Translations under genes and position numbers: made by a program | Notes under the pieces: generated by a model | Databases searched by the model: none | The model's input: only the letters and a program-made list of their open reading frames with translations | What the model was told of the DNA's origin: nothing | NCBI GenBank assembly: GCA_038734945.1 | Contig: JAVYOA010000009.1 | Coordinates: forward strand, 1-64,000 | Direction: 5' to 3' | Source of the DNA: Fervidicoccaceae archaeon | GTDB lineage: Archaea > Thermoproteota > Thermoprotei_A > Sulfolobales > Fervidicoccaceae | DNA length: 64,000 bases | Part shown: positions 51,952 through 61,000 of the stretch, piece after piece | Layout of the letters: every line of letters begins with the position of its first letter | How positions within the stretch are numbered: the stretch's first letter is position 1

Positions 51952-53505
51952 ATGAATAGAGAAAGATCCATCTCTACAACCTTAGTAGTTGGAATCGTTA
52001 TTATCGTTGTTGCTATTGCGATCGTTGGAGCCTATCTCGCCACAAGAGGAGGTGGAGCTCCCACAACAACTCCTTCTCCAACAACAACCACACAGACTAC
52101 AACAACACCTACTATGACAACAACCACAACAGCTCCAACGCAAACACAAACCACGCCAGCGCAAACTACAACACCTACAACTACAACAACACCCCAAGCA
52201 CAAGGAGTTACACTGACAATTCTCACAAGACATTCTACAGATATACTTGACTTGGCAAGGAGAATGTTCCTTAACTCCACAATTGCCAAGCAGTACAATA
52301 TTGTGGATCTTCAATTCATCGTTGTTCCTCCAGGCCTTTGGCCCCAGACGGCCGTAGCAAAGAGTGTTGACCTAGGTTGGGGAGGGGGTCCAACACTCTT
52401 TGATACGATGTACTTGAACAATCTCACAGCTCCTCTAACACTTCCACTAGCCTTGAATGCATCAGCCCAGATTCCAAACCAAATAGCCGGTGTTCCAATG
52501 AAGAGAGTTGGGCCTAATGGAGAAATATATTGGGTTGCTGCAGCAATATCTTCGTTTGGATTCACGGTTAATACAGATTTGGCAAAACAGTATAATCTTC
52601 CAATACCACAAAAATGGGAGGACCTAGGATCACTAGCTTTCGGAAAGGTTTTTGCCAGTACTGGGCAAGCTCCTCTAGCTATAGCAGATCCCACAAGCAG
52701 TACTAGCAACACAAGGATGTATGAGATAATCCTTCAGGCATTTGGATGGGACCAGGGGTGGAGGCTTCTAACCCTTATGGCAGCTAATGCATATATTTCA
52801 TCGAGCAGCGAGGAAGTGAGAGATGTAGTAATAAGGGGAGAGAGGATAGTTGGCATAACAATAGACTTCTATGGCTATACAGCGCATTACCAGAACCCGG
52901 CATGCATATACATAATTCCTGCCAACGAGAGCATCGTTAATGGAGATCCCATAGCTCTCTTCACAACTTCAAAGCATCCCGTCGAAGCGCAAGCATTTAT
53001 TGCATGGGTATTAACTGATGGGCAGAAGGTCTGGCTTGACAAGAACATAAACAGGCTACCAGCTAATCCAAACATATTCAACACAACAGAAGGGAAGGCA
53101 AGACAGGATCTCTATCAAGCATTCCTAGCGGCATCTCAGACACCTTCAATAAACTTTAGCGATAACCTTGCCCTTAGCTATGAGTACATAATGCAGAACT
53201 ATTTCAAGGCGACTCTCACAGACCAGGCTCAGAATCTGCAGAATGCTTGGATAGCTCTGGTAAAGGCATATACAAGCGGAAAAATTAACCAAACAAGGTT
53301 CCAGCAGCTACAGCAAATGCTCACAGACTTCATTGTGTTCACTAATCCCCTCACTGGGAATAAGACAACATTAACACAGGATGTTGCTATTCAACTGAAT
53401 AGCGCAGTTCTGAGCAATCCTTCATTGCTCGATAACTTGATGTCCCAATGGAGAACAGCTGCTGCTCAGAAATATGCGGCGGTCATACAGGCAATAGGAG
53501 GATGA
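51952..53505 (+). CDS. ABC importer substrate-binding protein, membrane-anchored (iron/thiamine-type)
   Basis: 517 residues from ATG 51952. An N-terminal helix (residues 8-28) anchors the protein, a Thr/Pro-rich stalk (38-85) follows, then a type-II periplasmic-binding fold like FbpA/ThiB/AfuA family proteins (for example SSFGFTVNTDLAKQYNLPIPQKWEDL and AFIAWVLTDGQKVWLDKNINRLPANP). The frame is open for 30 codons further upstream, but those are low complexity. Ligand unknown. First gene of a clear importer operon, permease 7 bases downstream. Confidence 0.88.
   Translation: MNRERSISTTLVVGIVIIVVAIAIVGAYLATRGGGAPTTTPSPTTTTQTTTTPTMTTTTTAPTQTQTTPAQTTTPTTTTTPQAQGVTLTILTRHSTDILDLARRMFLNSTIAKQYNIVDLQFIVVPPGLWPQTAVAKSVDLGWGGGPTLFDTMYLNNLTAPLTLPLALNASAQIPNQIAGVPMKRVGPNGEIYWVAAAISSFGFTVNTDLAKQYNLPIPQKWEDLGSLAFGKVFASTGQAPLAIADPTSSTSNTRMYEIILQAFGWDQGWRLLTLMAANAYISSSSEEVRDVVIRGERIVGITIDFYGYTAHYQNPACIYIIPANESIVNGDPIALFTTSKHPVEAQAFIAWVLTDGQKVWLDKNINRLPANPNIFNTTEGKARQDLYQAFLAASQTPSINFSDNLALSYEYIMQNYFKATLTDQAQNLQNAWIALVKAYTSGKINQTRFQQLQQMLTDFIVFTNPLTGNKTTLTQDVAIQLNSAVLSNPSLLDNLMSQWRTAAAQKYAAVIQAIGG
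52063..52185 (+). repeat. Thr-rich stalk repeat, copy 2 (123 bp, identical)
   Basis: Identical to 50085-50207 and in frame; codes the linker between the anchor helix and the substrate-binding domain of the importer's binding protein. Confidence 0.95.
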
Positions 53506-53512
53506 AAGAGGA

Positions 53513-55321
53513 ATGTCCTCTGCCATTTTTAGAAGGCTGAGGTTCGAGCTCGATAGACTTCTCATGTTTCAAATTTTTTTCCCCTTAACCTATCTGGTTA
53601 TCTTCATGATTCTTCCTATTCTCACAATTCTTCTCTCAGCTAGAAACTATAGCCTATCTCTTCTATTTCAGCCCATGTACTTCAATCTGCATCCGATAGG
53701 ATCTCCAATCTCTGTTAATAGGTTTGGAGATACAATTTTCATACAAGTGACTGGCCTTTCATTTGGGGTTATCTTGAACTCCATAATAGTTGCTTCTGTA
53801 GTAACAATTTTCGCTAGCCTACTGGGAATTCTAGTGGCATTTGTACTAGCTAGGTACAAATTCAAGTTTAAGATGGCGCTGAGGATCATGGCAATAATAC
53901 CCCTTCTCATGAGCCCATTTATAAACGCCTACGTCGTAAAGAAGCTGATAGGGCCTGGATTTGGCTACAATACTTTGAGCTGGATAATACATGGATTAAC
54001 AGGACTGGACATAAGGCTATCATTCAGTGGAATAGCCGGAGTTATACTCACACAGATAATCACATATTATCCAATAGTTTACTTGAACGTGTTCTCATCA
54101 ATGATGAATATAGACCCAAGTATGGAGGAACAGGCAGAAAATATGGGAGCAAGGGGCTTTAAGCTTTTTCGCAGCATAACTCTCCCTTTGAGCTTTCCAG
54201 GTCTAATAGCTGGATCTGCTCTCGTCTTCATATTTAGCCTGGAAGATGTTGGAGCTCCAATAATTTTCGGGGTAAGGGACGTTCTCTCATACCAGATCTA
54301 CAACTACTTCCAAGGAGTAAGGGTGAATGTGACCTCGCCTGAGACAGGAGCTCTAGCCCTAACAATGTTGCTAATATCACTAACAATATTCATTCTCATA
54401 AGGAGACAGACGAGCCTGAGGCAATATGCCATGATAAGCAAGGGAGGAAGGTGGATCCCAAGAGAAAGAAGTCTCGGGATTAAAGGGAAGCTAGCAGTAT
54501 ACCTGCTCGTTTTCCCATTGGTAATAATAACCATGCTTCCCCAAATAGGCGTTTTCATGCTGGCATTCTCGGAAAGATGGGGATCGGATCCGCTCCCATC
54601 AGGATTCACAATATCGAACTTTGTACAGCTTGTTGAAATAAAGGGGGTCTTCAGGGGAATACTAAATAGTCTTTTCTATTCAACTGCAGCAGTGGCCATT
54701 ATTGTTCTTCTAGGACTGAGCGCCAGCTATGTTGTAGCGAGAATCAGGCTCAGAGGTATAAGCTTGCTTGACTATTTGTCTACAATGCCTCTCGCAATAC
54801 CAGGATTAATATTTGCTTTTGGTTACTTCTATTTCTTCCATGAATATTTTCCAAATACAATACTGGATCCCCTCTACAACCCTGCACTCCCACTCATACT
54901 AGTCTATTCAGTGAGAAGGCTCCCATTCACCTCGAGAAGCGTGTTCGCAGGGCTTCAGCAAACCCATATTTCCCTGGAGGAATCAAGCCTCAATTTAGGG
55001 GCTTCTAGGCTAAGAACCCTGGGTTATATAGTGATTCCTCTGATTGCCCTAAATATAGCAAGCGGAGCAATGATAACCTTTGTTTACTGCATGGGAGAAA
55101 CCAGTGCAAGCATAACCCTTGGAGGGCTGGGCGGAGACGTATCCAGTCCAAACCATAAGGGACCAATAACCATGGTAATGTTGGATTTAATAACGAGTGG
55201 GAGGTTGGCTGGAGTGAACTTGGCAGCCGCTCTGGGAGTTCTGCTCATGGGGATCCAAATAGCTGTTATTGTTATTATAACAATGATATTCAAGCAGAGC
55301 TATGCCTTCATAGGAGTGTGA
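53513..55321 (+). CDS. ABC importer permease, fused double-domain (FbpB/ThiP type)
   Basis: 602 residues with about twelve membrane segments in two BPD-type halves. Both halves show an EAA loop: QAENMGARGFKLFRSITLPLSFPG and SSLNLGASRLRTLGYIVIPLIAL. Such fused permeases serve iron(III), thiamine or phosphonate-type importers. ATG 53513 lies 7 bases after the binding-protein stop; it ends 6 bases before the ATPase start. Confidence 0.92.
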   Translation: MSSAIFRRLRFELDRLLMFQIFFPLTYLVIFMILPILTILLSARNYSLSLLFQPMYFNLHPIGSPISVNRFGDTIFIQVTGLSFGVILNSIIVASVVTIFASLLGILVAFVLARYKFKFKMALRIMAIIPLLMSPFINAYVVKKLIGPGFGYNTLSWIIHGLTGLDIRLSFSGIAGVILTQIITYYPIVYLNVFSSMMNIDPSMEEQAENMGARGFKLFRSITLPLSFPGLIAGSALVFIFSLEDVGAPIIFGVRDVLSYQIYNYFQGVRVNVTSPETGALALTMLLISLTIFILIRRQTSLRQYAMISKGGRWIPRERSLGIKGKLAVYLLVFPLVIITMLPQIGVFMLAFSERWGSDPLPSGFTISNFVQLVEIKGVFRGILNSLFYSTAAVAIIVLLGLSASYVVARIRLRGISLLDYLSTMPLAIPGLIFAFGYFYFFHEYFPNTILDPLYNPALPLILVYSVRRLPFTSRSVFAGLQQTHISLEESSLNLGASRLRTLGYIVIPLIALNIASGAMITFVYCMGETSASITLGGLGGDVSSPNHKGPITMVMLDLITSGRLAGVNLAAALGVLLMGIQIAVIVIITMIFKQSYAFIGV

Positions 55322-55327
55322 TGAAAT

Positions 55328-56416
55328 TTGGTAAAAGTTGTGCTGGAAAATCTAAGGAAAACATATAGTGGAGGAAGAGTAGTAGCAGTGGATGATGTAT
55401 CCCTATCAATCGATGAGGGGGAATTCTTCACAATCCTCGGTCCAAGTGGTTGTGGGAAGACGACTACACTTAGGCTAATAGCTGGCTTCGAATTCCCGGA
55501 TAGCGGAAAAATATTCTTTGGTAATGAGGAGGTTACTTATAAGAAGCCATATGAGAGAAACACCGCTATGGTGTTCCAGAACTATGCTCTATGGCCTCAC
55601 ATGACTGTCTTTGAAAATATAGCATATGGACTGAAGATAAGGAAAGTCAAGGAAGACGAGATTAAAAGAAGAGTAAAGGAAGTTCTCGAGCTAGTCAAGC
55701 TCTCTGGATTGGAAGATAGGCATCCTTCACAGCTCTCTGGTGGGCAGCAGCAGAGGGTTGCTCTAGCAAGAGCACTCGTTGTTCAGCCAAGAGTTCTTCT
55801 GCTCGATGAGCCCCTTAGCAACCTTGATGCCAAGGTAAGGGTTGAGGTAAGGGGCTTTCTGAAGGAGCTTCAGAGAAAGCTGAAGATAACCACGATTTAT
55901 GTCACGCATGACCAAGAGGAGGCTATGAGCCTTTCTGATAGAATTGCTGTGATGAACTCAGGAAGAATAGCTCAAGTTGGAACACCGGAGGAACTTTACT
56001 TTTCACCGAAAGACTTGTTCGTTGCTACCTTCTTCGGTAAGCCAAATATCCTAGATGGAAAGTATAGCGGAAAGGGGAGAGTTGAGATAGGAGATGGCAT
56101 AGAGATTCAGGCAACTCCAGCCGTCAGTGAAGAGGAAATCAAGGAAGGGGAAAGCGTAAAGGTCGTCATAAGACCAGAGCATATATACGTACAGGGAAGA
56201 GGCAGAAGCAGCTCAGGAGAAACAACAAAGCTTACCGGAAAAGTAGTCATGAGAATGTTCACGGGAGTGAGCCAGGAGATAAAGATAAGCATGAAAGGGG
56301 AGGAAGGTCCCTTCATCTACGCTTCTGCATCATCCGATCTATCTATAGCTGTTGGACAGGATATAGAAATAGAGATACCAGCAATAAGGGCAATTATCTT
56401 CAAAGCTAAAAAATGA
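55328..56416 (+). CDS. ABC importer ATP-binding protein (FbpC/PotA type)
   Basis: 362 residues. Walker A GPSGCGKTTT near residues 37-46, Q-loop MVFQNYALWPHM, signature LSGGQQQRVALARAL, Walker B LLLDEPLSNLDAKVR, H-loop YVTHDQEEAM, and a C-terminal TOBE domain (VKVVIRPEHIYV). Typical of the FbpC/PotA/MalK group. TTG 55328 is the start. Completes the operon binding protein-permease-ATPase. Confidence 0.93.
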   Translation: MVKVVLENLRKTYSGGRVVAVDDVSLSIDEGEFFTILGPSGCGKTTTLRLIAGFEFPDSGKIFFGNEEVTYKKPYERNTAMVFQNYALWPHMTVFENIAYGLKIRKVKEDEIKRRVKEVLELVKLSGLEDRHPSQLSGGQQQRVALARALVVQPRVLLLDEPLSNLDAKVRVEVRGFLKELQRKLKITTIYVTHDQEEAMSLSDRIAVMNSGRIAQVGTPEELYFSPKDLFVATFFGKPNILDGKYSGKGRVEIGDGIEIQATPAVSEEEIKEGESVKVVIRPEHIYVQGRGRSSSGETTKLTGKVVMRMFTGVSQEIKISMKGEEGPFIYASASSDLSIAVGQDIEIEIPAIRAIIFKAKK

Positions 56417-56504
56417 AATAGAAAAGCCTTTTTATTAACAAAGTTTAAAGAAACTTGGTGCACCGAAACTGAAAAAACTCGCACTTCCTCCCAGAATAAA
56501 GATC

Positions 56505-56927
56505 TTGGAGGCACTTTCAGCTGTAGCTGAGGGAAGAATAAAGCAACTGAGCGATAAGGAGGCTACAGTCGTTTCTTCAGACGAGCAGAGAGAATATAAA
56601 GTTTATTTGGATCTGGATAGGGGCATAGCATCATCAACCGACAATGGCACCAAGTTTAGAGGATACATAGGCTACCCCATACTGGCATTGATGATGCTCA
56701 AAGGAGCCCTTCCATATAATGAGGATTTAGCATCAAAACTCATAGGAGTAAAGTGGAGAGCACTCAATGAAAGGTACAAGAGCTATAGAATCGTGGAAAA
56801 AATAGTTATGGATGAGTATAAAAAGAAAGGGGGAGATTTGGATAGACTTGAAAACTTAGTTAAGGAGGTCATGGAGAAGCTGAAGAACATCGAGCTGTTC
56901 ACTCCTGAGGAGGGCGAAGAGATATAG
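56505..56927 (+). CDS. Small conserved-looking protein (DUF4443-like), start uncertain
   Basis: 140 residues from TTG 56505. Residues 5-45 and the FRGYIGYPILALMMLKGALPYNEDLASKLIGV helix pair look conserved, ending in an acidic tail. In frame upstream the codons read KLALPPRIKI directly before LEALSAVAEG, which resembles the start of archaeal DUF4443 proteins, but only CTG, no ATG/GTG/TTG, lies there before a TAA. Thus a CTG start near 56472 is possible. A TATA-like TTTTTATTAAC lies near 56428. Function unknown. Confidence 0.6.
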   Translation: MEALSAVAEGRIKQLSDKEATVVSSDEQREYKVYLDLDRGIASSTDNGTKFRGYIGYPILALMMLKGALPYNEDLASKLIGVKWRALNERYKSYRIVEKIVMDEYKKKGGDLDRLENLVKEVMEKLKNIELFTPEEGEEI

Positions 56928-57125
56928 CGTTATCTCTCAACTTCTTCTGTACCGGGCTTTTGTAAGTATTCCTACGATGGATTGTCGGATTCAGCTTTTC
57001 ACAATTTACAAATGAAAGCTTCACCCTTTAGCGCGGAAAAGACGTCAGACCTCAATCCTACAGATGCATAGCATAATGGGGCGAGCCTACCCGTCATAGA
57101 AAAAAGCGAAACGATGTGCAGAAGA
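56928..57125. other. 198-base gap between convergent genes
   Basis: No ORF of note. It contains no recognisable tRNA, box C/D signature or strong hairpin; probably two terminator regions back to back. Confidence 0.4.
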
Positions 57126-58658
57126 TTAAATAGGATGTACTCTTTTCCCACCAATATAGCTTTCAAGCACTCGAAGTGATGCTAGATCCTCGTTGAAAGG
57201 ATCACCGCTGACAATTACGAAGTCTGCAAAGTTCCCAGGCTCTAGCCTTCCAATGCCTTCTGCTCTCATCAGCTTTGCTGAACCAGCTGTATAAGCATGG
57301 AGAGCCTCCTCGATGCTCAGCCTTTCATCTCTAGTTAGATTGAACAGCTCCACCCCCTCCTTTTCTCCTCTATTAACAGCTGCATCGAGCGTGATCCAAG
57401 GATCAAGAGGCTCAACAGGAGAATCGGTTGAAAAGCCAATATCTATACCCGCTTTCATCATTGTTTTGAATCGATAAGCATATTTAGCTCTCTCCATGCC
57501 AAGCCTTTTCACGAGCCACCAGTCTGATATTATGAAATGAGGCTGTACCGAAGCTCCAATACCAAGTGAAGCCAGTTTTTGTATCTGGTCGTCCATAACA
57601 ATTGAGGCATGCTCCACCCTCCCCAGGTTTCCTCTAATTCCCGACTTCTTAAAAGCCCCAATTACATTGTCTAGGGCAGCATCGCCTATAGCATGAATTG
57701 CACTCTGGAGCCCCAGCTCCTTGGCTCTATTGGACCAATAAGCTAGCTCGTTCTCTCCCATAACAGCTACACCACTTGTCTCTGGGCTATCAGCATATGG
57801 TTGAGACAGAAGGGCCGTTCTCGCACCTAAACTACCATCAGCAAACAGTTTTATGCCATTAATCCTGAGAAGCTCGTGATCAATTGAACCATTTACCTGC
57901 TTGAGAGCATCGATTTCCTTGTAATCGAGATAGACAAAGACTCTGGTTCTAAGCTCATTCCTTTCATTCATCATTTTCAGGATTTCGAGGTCTTTTATCT
58001 TAGCTGACATGAAACCAACAGAGGTGACACCAAGCCTAGCTGCCTCCATTGTTGCTTTCATCATAATTTCGTGTTTATCCATCCACTCTGTCATCCTAGT
58101 GAGAACTATTCCAACTAGATCCTCAAAGATCACTCCAGTAGGTTCACCTTTATCATCCCTCTGGATGTAGTCTTCCATGCCCTCCTCAAGGGCAATTTCT
58201 AGAGCCAGGCTATTGAGGACAGCAGCATGCCCGCATACTCTAACAAGTACAACAGGGATATCGCTGATTACAGCATCTAAATCTGAGGCTCTGGGCCATC
58301 TTCCCTCGGAGAAAAGCTCCTGATCCCATCCCCTTCCTATTATAACTTTCTCTCCCCCCTTTCTGAAGCTGGAAAGCTTCCCTTTGAGCTCACTTATCGA
58401 TTTTGTACCTCTCAAATCCAAAGTCATGAGGCTTATTCCAAGGCTGTTTAAATGCATGTGAGAGTCGATGAAACCAGGGAGGACAATTTTCCCCCTTCTA
58501 TCTATTATTTCTCCTCCGAGCTCTTTTGCCTTTTTTATGGCAGATTCCTCATCTCCCAAAAATACAACCTTTCCATCACTTACAACCATTCCTTTTGCTG
58601 TCTTTATTGGGTTAAACGAAGCGTATATCTTTCCAAGCAAAGCAAAAGCTTCCATCAT
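57126..58658 (-). CDS. Amidohydrolase (YtcJ / amidohydrolase-3 family)
   Basis: 510 residues: metal-binding HMH in LPGFIDSHMHLNSLG near residues 60-74, VIIGRGWDQELFSEGRWP (family signature), HAIGDAALDNVIGAF with the metal His, VEHASIV, and the late FSTDSPVEPLDPW with the catalytic Asp, followed by LEPGNFADFVIV. Relatives hydrolyse N-substituted amides or formamides. Substrate not predictable. Stands alone. Confidence 0.92.
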   Translation of the reverse strand: MMEAFALLGKIYASFNPIKTAKGMVVSDGKVVFLGDEESAIKKAKELGGEIIDRRGKIVLPGFIDSHMHLNSLGISLMTLDLRGTKSISELKGKLSSFRKGGEKVIIGRGWDQELFSEGRWPRASDLDAVISDIPVVLVRVCGHAAVLNSLALEIALEEGMEDYIQRDDKGEPTGVIFEDLVGIVLTRMTEWMDKHEIMMKATMEAARLGVTSVGFMSAKIKDLEILKMMNERNELRTRVFVYLDYKEIDALKQVNGSIDHELLRINGIKLFADGSLGARTALLSQPYADSPETSGVAVMGENELAYWSNRAKELGLQSAIHAIGDAALDNVIGAFKKSGIRGNLGRVEHASIVMDDQIQKLASLGIGASVQPHFIISDWWLVKRLGMERAKYAYRFKTMMKAGIDIGFSTDSPVEPLDPWITLDAAVNRGEKEGVELFNLTRDERLSIEEALHAYTAGSAKLMRAEGIGRLEPGNFADFVIVSGDPFNEDLASLRVLESYIGGKRVHPI

Positions 58659-58714
58659 CTTACCACCGAGGACTCAAAAATTGAATTATGAGAATAAAGC
58701 TACAAGTTAAATAT

Positions 58715-59047
58715 TTAACTTCTTCCCTTGGGCTCTACCTTCCTTTCATATATTGCGTGAATTACCCTGGGAACTTTCTCAGAGCATTCGCCTACAATCT
58801 TCCCAACAAAATCTCCCTTTTGGAACGGTCTCTCCGAAATCTCTCCGCCATTTCCAAGGCACTTTATAACTGTAACAGTTTCATAGTTATCCTGCGTTCT
58901 CTTTGGTTGCATTTGAATCATTATGTAGTATAGAAATGTGAGGGAAATTGCCATTAGAAGAAGAGTTAAGATCCCCTGGACTTCTGGAGAAAGTATTGTG
59001 CTATTGTTCCCAAAGAGCTGAAGTGAAGCCTGAGCAGGATTGAGCAT
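58715..59047 (-). CDS. Small membrane protein of unknown function
   Basis: 110 residues with one hydrophobic helix (about residues 25-45) and a small C-terminal beta region containing TVTVIKCLGNGGEISERPFQKGDFVGKIVGECSEKVPRVIHAIYE. Encoded 9 bases behind the DUF1512 gene in the same direction, so the two probably act together. No family recognised. Confidence 0.65.
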   Translation of the reverse strand: MLNPAQASLQLFGNNSTILSPEVQGILTLLLMAISLTFLYYIMIQMQPKRTQDNYETVTVIKCLGNGGEISERPFQKGDFVGKIVGECSEKVPRVIHAIYERKVEPKGRS

Positions 59048-59056
59048 GCTATCACC

Positions 59057-60160
59057 TCACAAAATTCCTACAGTATTTCCTATTCCTGCAATTATTACGC
59101 TCTGCCCCTCTGGTGCTTTTCTAACTAGTTCCTTCACTCTCTCTACAGCTTTCTCAACAGCATCGCTTATTTCCTTCTTCATGGTCAATATTGCTTCCTC
59201 CATGCTCATTTTCACAATTATGGCATGGAGAGGCACTCCATAAGCAGATGCTGCCCTTTCTATTCTTATCTTCTCTGGACCAACATCACCTATAGCAGCT
59301 CCAGCTCCTTCAGCTACTTCTCCTGTAGGCTCACCCTCCAGCTTAAGTGCCGCATCAACTGTAATTATCATCCCAACTTTTTCATTTCTCTCGCTCAGCT
59401 TTCTAAGAAGCTCCTCTACAGCGAAGCCCGGGTGCCCTACGTTGCTCTCCGGACCGCTTGCCTTGATTAGATATACTTTTCTATTCTCTATTTGGCTTTC
59501 ATAGTACACAGTATCTTTGACAATCTCTGTTGGAGTAGCAGATGGTCCAACAAGCCTTTGAACAAGAAGTGCTCCAGCCCCATCTCCAATCGGCTTTCCT
59601 TCCAAGAATACATCGAGAGCTTTGCTGTATGCCTCTGCCTGTTTTATTATGGTTGGAAGAACCATTTCCAACTGCATTATCAGTATCCAGTTGTTTGTTT
59701 TCTGCCCTGTGATTAATAGATGCCTCACATATTTGTACACAAAGGTGAGCGCTGCGCTTATCTCTAGGGCTGTGGAGGCTATGCTTCTCTCAACCTTTCC
59801 AGCATTTGGGAGGGCTTCCTTAATTATTCCCTCTAGCCTCTCCTCCCTCGTCGAAAAGAGAACATCCATCCTCTTTATTATGTCAGTCGGTTCTATGCTG
59901 ACTGGCTCAATTGTGAAGTAGTTTATTCCTCTCTCTACAACTTGTTCCGGTTTCTCCAGCCCTAAATTCCTCATATAGCTCATTGTCTTGCTCTGTGAGT
60001 CATTCATCATTTTCTCCAAAATTCCAAGCTTCATTTTTATGTTTCTCGATGATATGTATATCTGGAATTTCTGATTGAATCCCAAGAAGAGTAGCATGAA
60101 TATGACTAGAAAGGCTAACTGTGAAATAGCCGATATCCAATCAGTTATTGTTGAGGACAA
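59057..60160 (-). CDS. DUF1512 family archaeal membrane protein
   Basis: 367 residues: an N-terminal membrane helix (residues 8-30), then a cytoplasmic part with NYFTIEPVSIEPTDIIKRMD, YKYVRHLLITGQKTNNWILIMQLEM and IGDGAGALL, and a Rossmann-like C-terminal half (VGMIITVDAALKLEGEPTGEVAEGAGAAIGD, GQSVIIAGIGNTVG). The set matches the archaeal DUF1512 family of unknown function. Start is TTG 60160. Upstream gene of a pair with the 110-residue membrane protein. Confidence 0.85.
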   Translation of the reverse strand: MSSTITDWISAISQLAFLVIFMLLFLGFNQKFQIYISSRNIKMKLGILEKMMNDSQSKTMSYMRNLGLEKPEQVVERGINYFTIEPVSIEPTDIIKRMDVLFSTREERLEGIIKEALPNAGKVERSIASTALEISAALTFVYKYVRHLLITGQKTNNWILIMQLEMVLPTIIKQAEAYSKALDVFLEGKPIGDGAGALLVQRLVGPSATPTEIVKDTVYYESQIENRKVYLIKASGPESNVGHPGFAVEELLRKLSERNEKVGMIITVDAALKLEGEPTGEVAEGAGAAIGDVGPEKIRIERAASAYGVPLHAIIVKMSMEEAILTMKKEISDAVEKAVERVKELVRKAPEGQSVIIAGIGNTVGIL

Positions 60161-60257
60161 TCGTTACACTCTCCTACTCTCAAGTTTTTTTTCAGTACTG
60201 CGCAGATAATTAATTTATTCCAAATATAAATGCTCTCTTGATAAGGAAACCCAAATA

Positions 60258-60340
60258 TGCGGGGGGTGGGATTTGAACCCACGCTGGCCTACGCCAACGG
60301 ATCTTGAGTCCGCCCCCTTAGTCCGCTCGGGCACCCCCGC
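60258..60340 (-). tRNA. tRNA-Leu (anticodon CAA)
   Basis: Acceptor GCGGGGG/CCCCCGC, anticodon arm GCGGA-CTCAAGA-TCCGT, a type-II variable arm TGGC-GTAG-GCCA, T-arm GTGGG-TTCAAAT-CCCAC, discriminator A. CCA is not encoded. No intron. A TATA-like stretch near 60372-60382 on the minus strand may be its promoter. Confidence 0.95.
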
Positions 60341-60421
60341 TCACTAAAAACTTTTCCTCGGGGAATAATTAAGTTTTTAATGTCCCACGAAAAACTTCTT
60401 TCCCACCGTGGAGGGCTCAAG

Positions 60422-61000
60422 TTGCTAGATGCTGTCCTTCAGGGAATTGCTCTGGGAATAAGTCTTGCTGCTCCTCCTGGGCCTGTTAATGCTATAATAG
60501 CCTCAAAGAGCCTGAGGAGCTGGAAAAGAGGAGCATCGGTTGGATTCGGTGCACTTACTGCAGATTTGATATTTATGATAATGAGCGTCTATCTTGGTTA
60601 TCTTATCCCACCTAAATTTATGCCCGCAATCTCTCTTCTCGGATTCGCCTTTCTTGCTTGGCTTGCTTATGGGGTCCTCAAGTCCTCTGCTTCATACACG
60701 GAAAAAGTAAAGGAAAAAAGCGGATCTAGCTATTTTACTGGGCTGGCCATGGGTCTAACAAACCCATTCCAGATAATGTGGTGGGTTACAGTTGGAGTTT
60801 CTCTTGTGAAAAGCCTCGGTCTCCAAATATTTTTGGGCTTCGTTTTTGGTATAGCTTCCTGGGTGATATCTTTCTCTTATCTGATTAACAGGTTTGGCTT
60901 CTCTCGAAAGTTTGCTGTAGCAATAAAATGGTTCAGCTTTATAACACTGTCGGCATTCTCAATATACTTGTTGTATACAGCCGTGACTCTCCTCATTTAG
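60422..61000 (+). CDS. LysE/RhtB-family exporter
   Basis: About 192 residues and six hydrophobic segments, with the family motif SLAAPPGPVNAIIASKSLRSWKRG near the N-terminus. Relatives export amino acids or cations. TTG 60422 is preceded by GGAGGG six bases upstream and is preferred; ATG 60380 adds 14 polar residues in frame but lacks a binding site. The 3' end overlaps the opposite gene by 8 bases. Confidence 0.82.
   Translation: MLDAVLQGIALGISLAAPPGPVNAIIASKSLRSWKRGASVGFGALTADLIFMIMSVYLGYLIPPKFMPAISLLGFAFLAWLAYGVLKSSASYTEKVKEKSGSSYFTGLAMGLTNPFQIMWWVTVGVSLVKSLGLQIFLGFVFGIASWVISFSYLINRFGFSRKFAVAIKWFSFITLSAFSIYLLYTAVTLLI

Noticed and set aside
50085-52185. Repeated Thr-rich sequence as a CRISPR or minisatellite
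   Set aside because: There are only two copies about 2 kb apart, both in frame inside genes, with no spacer pattern.
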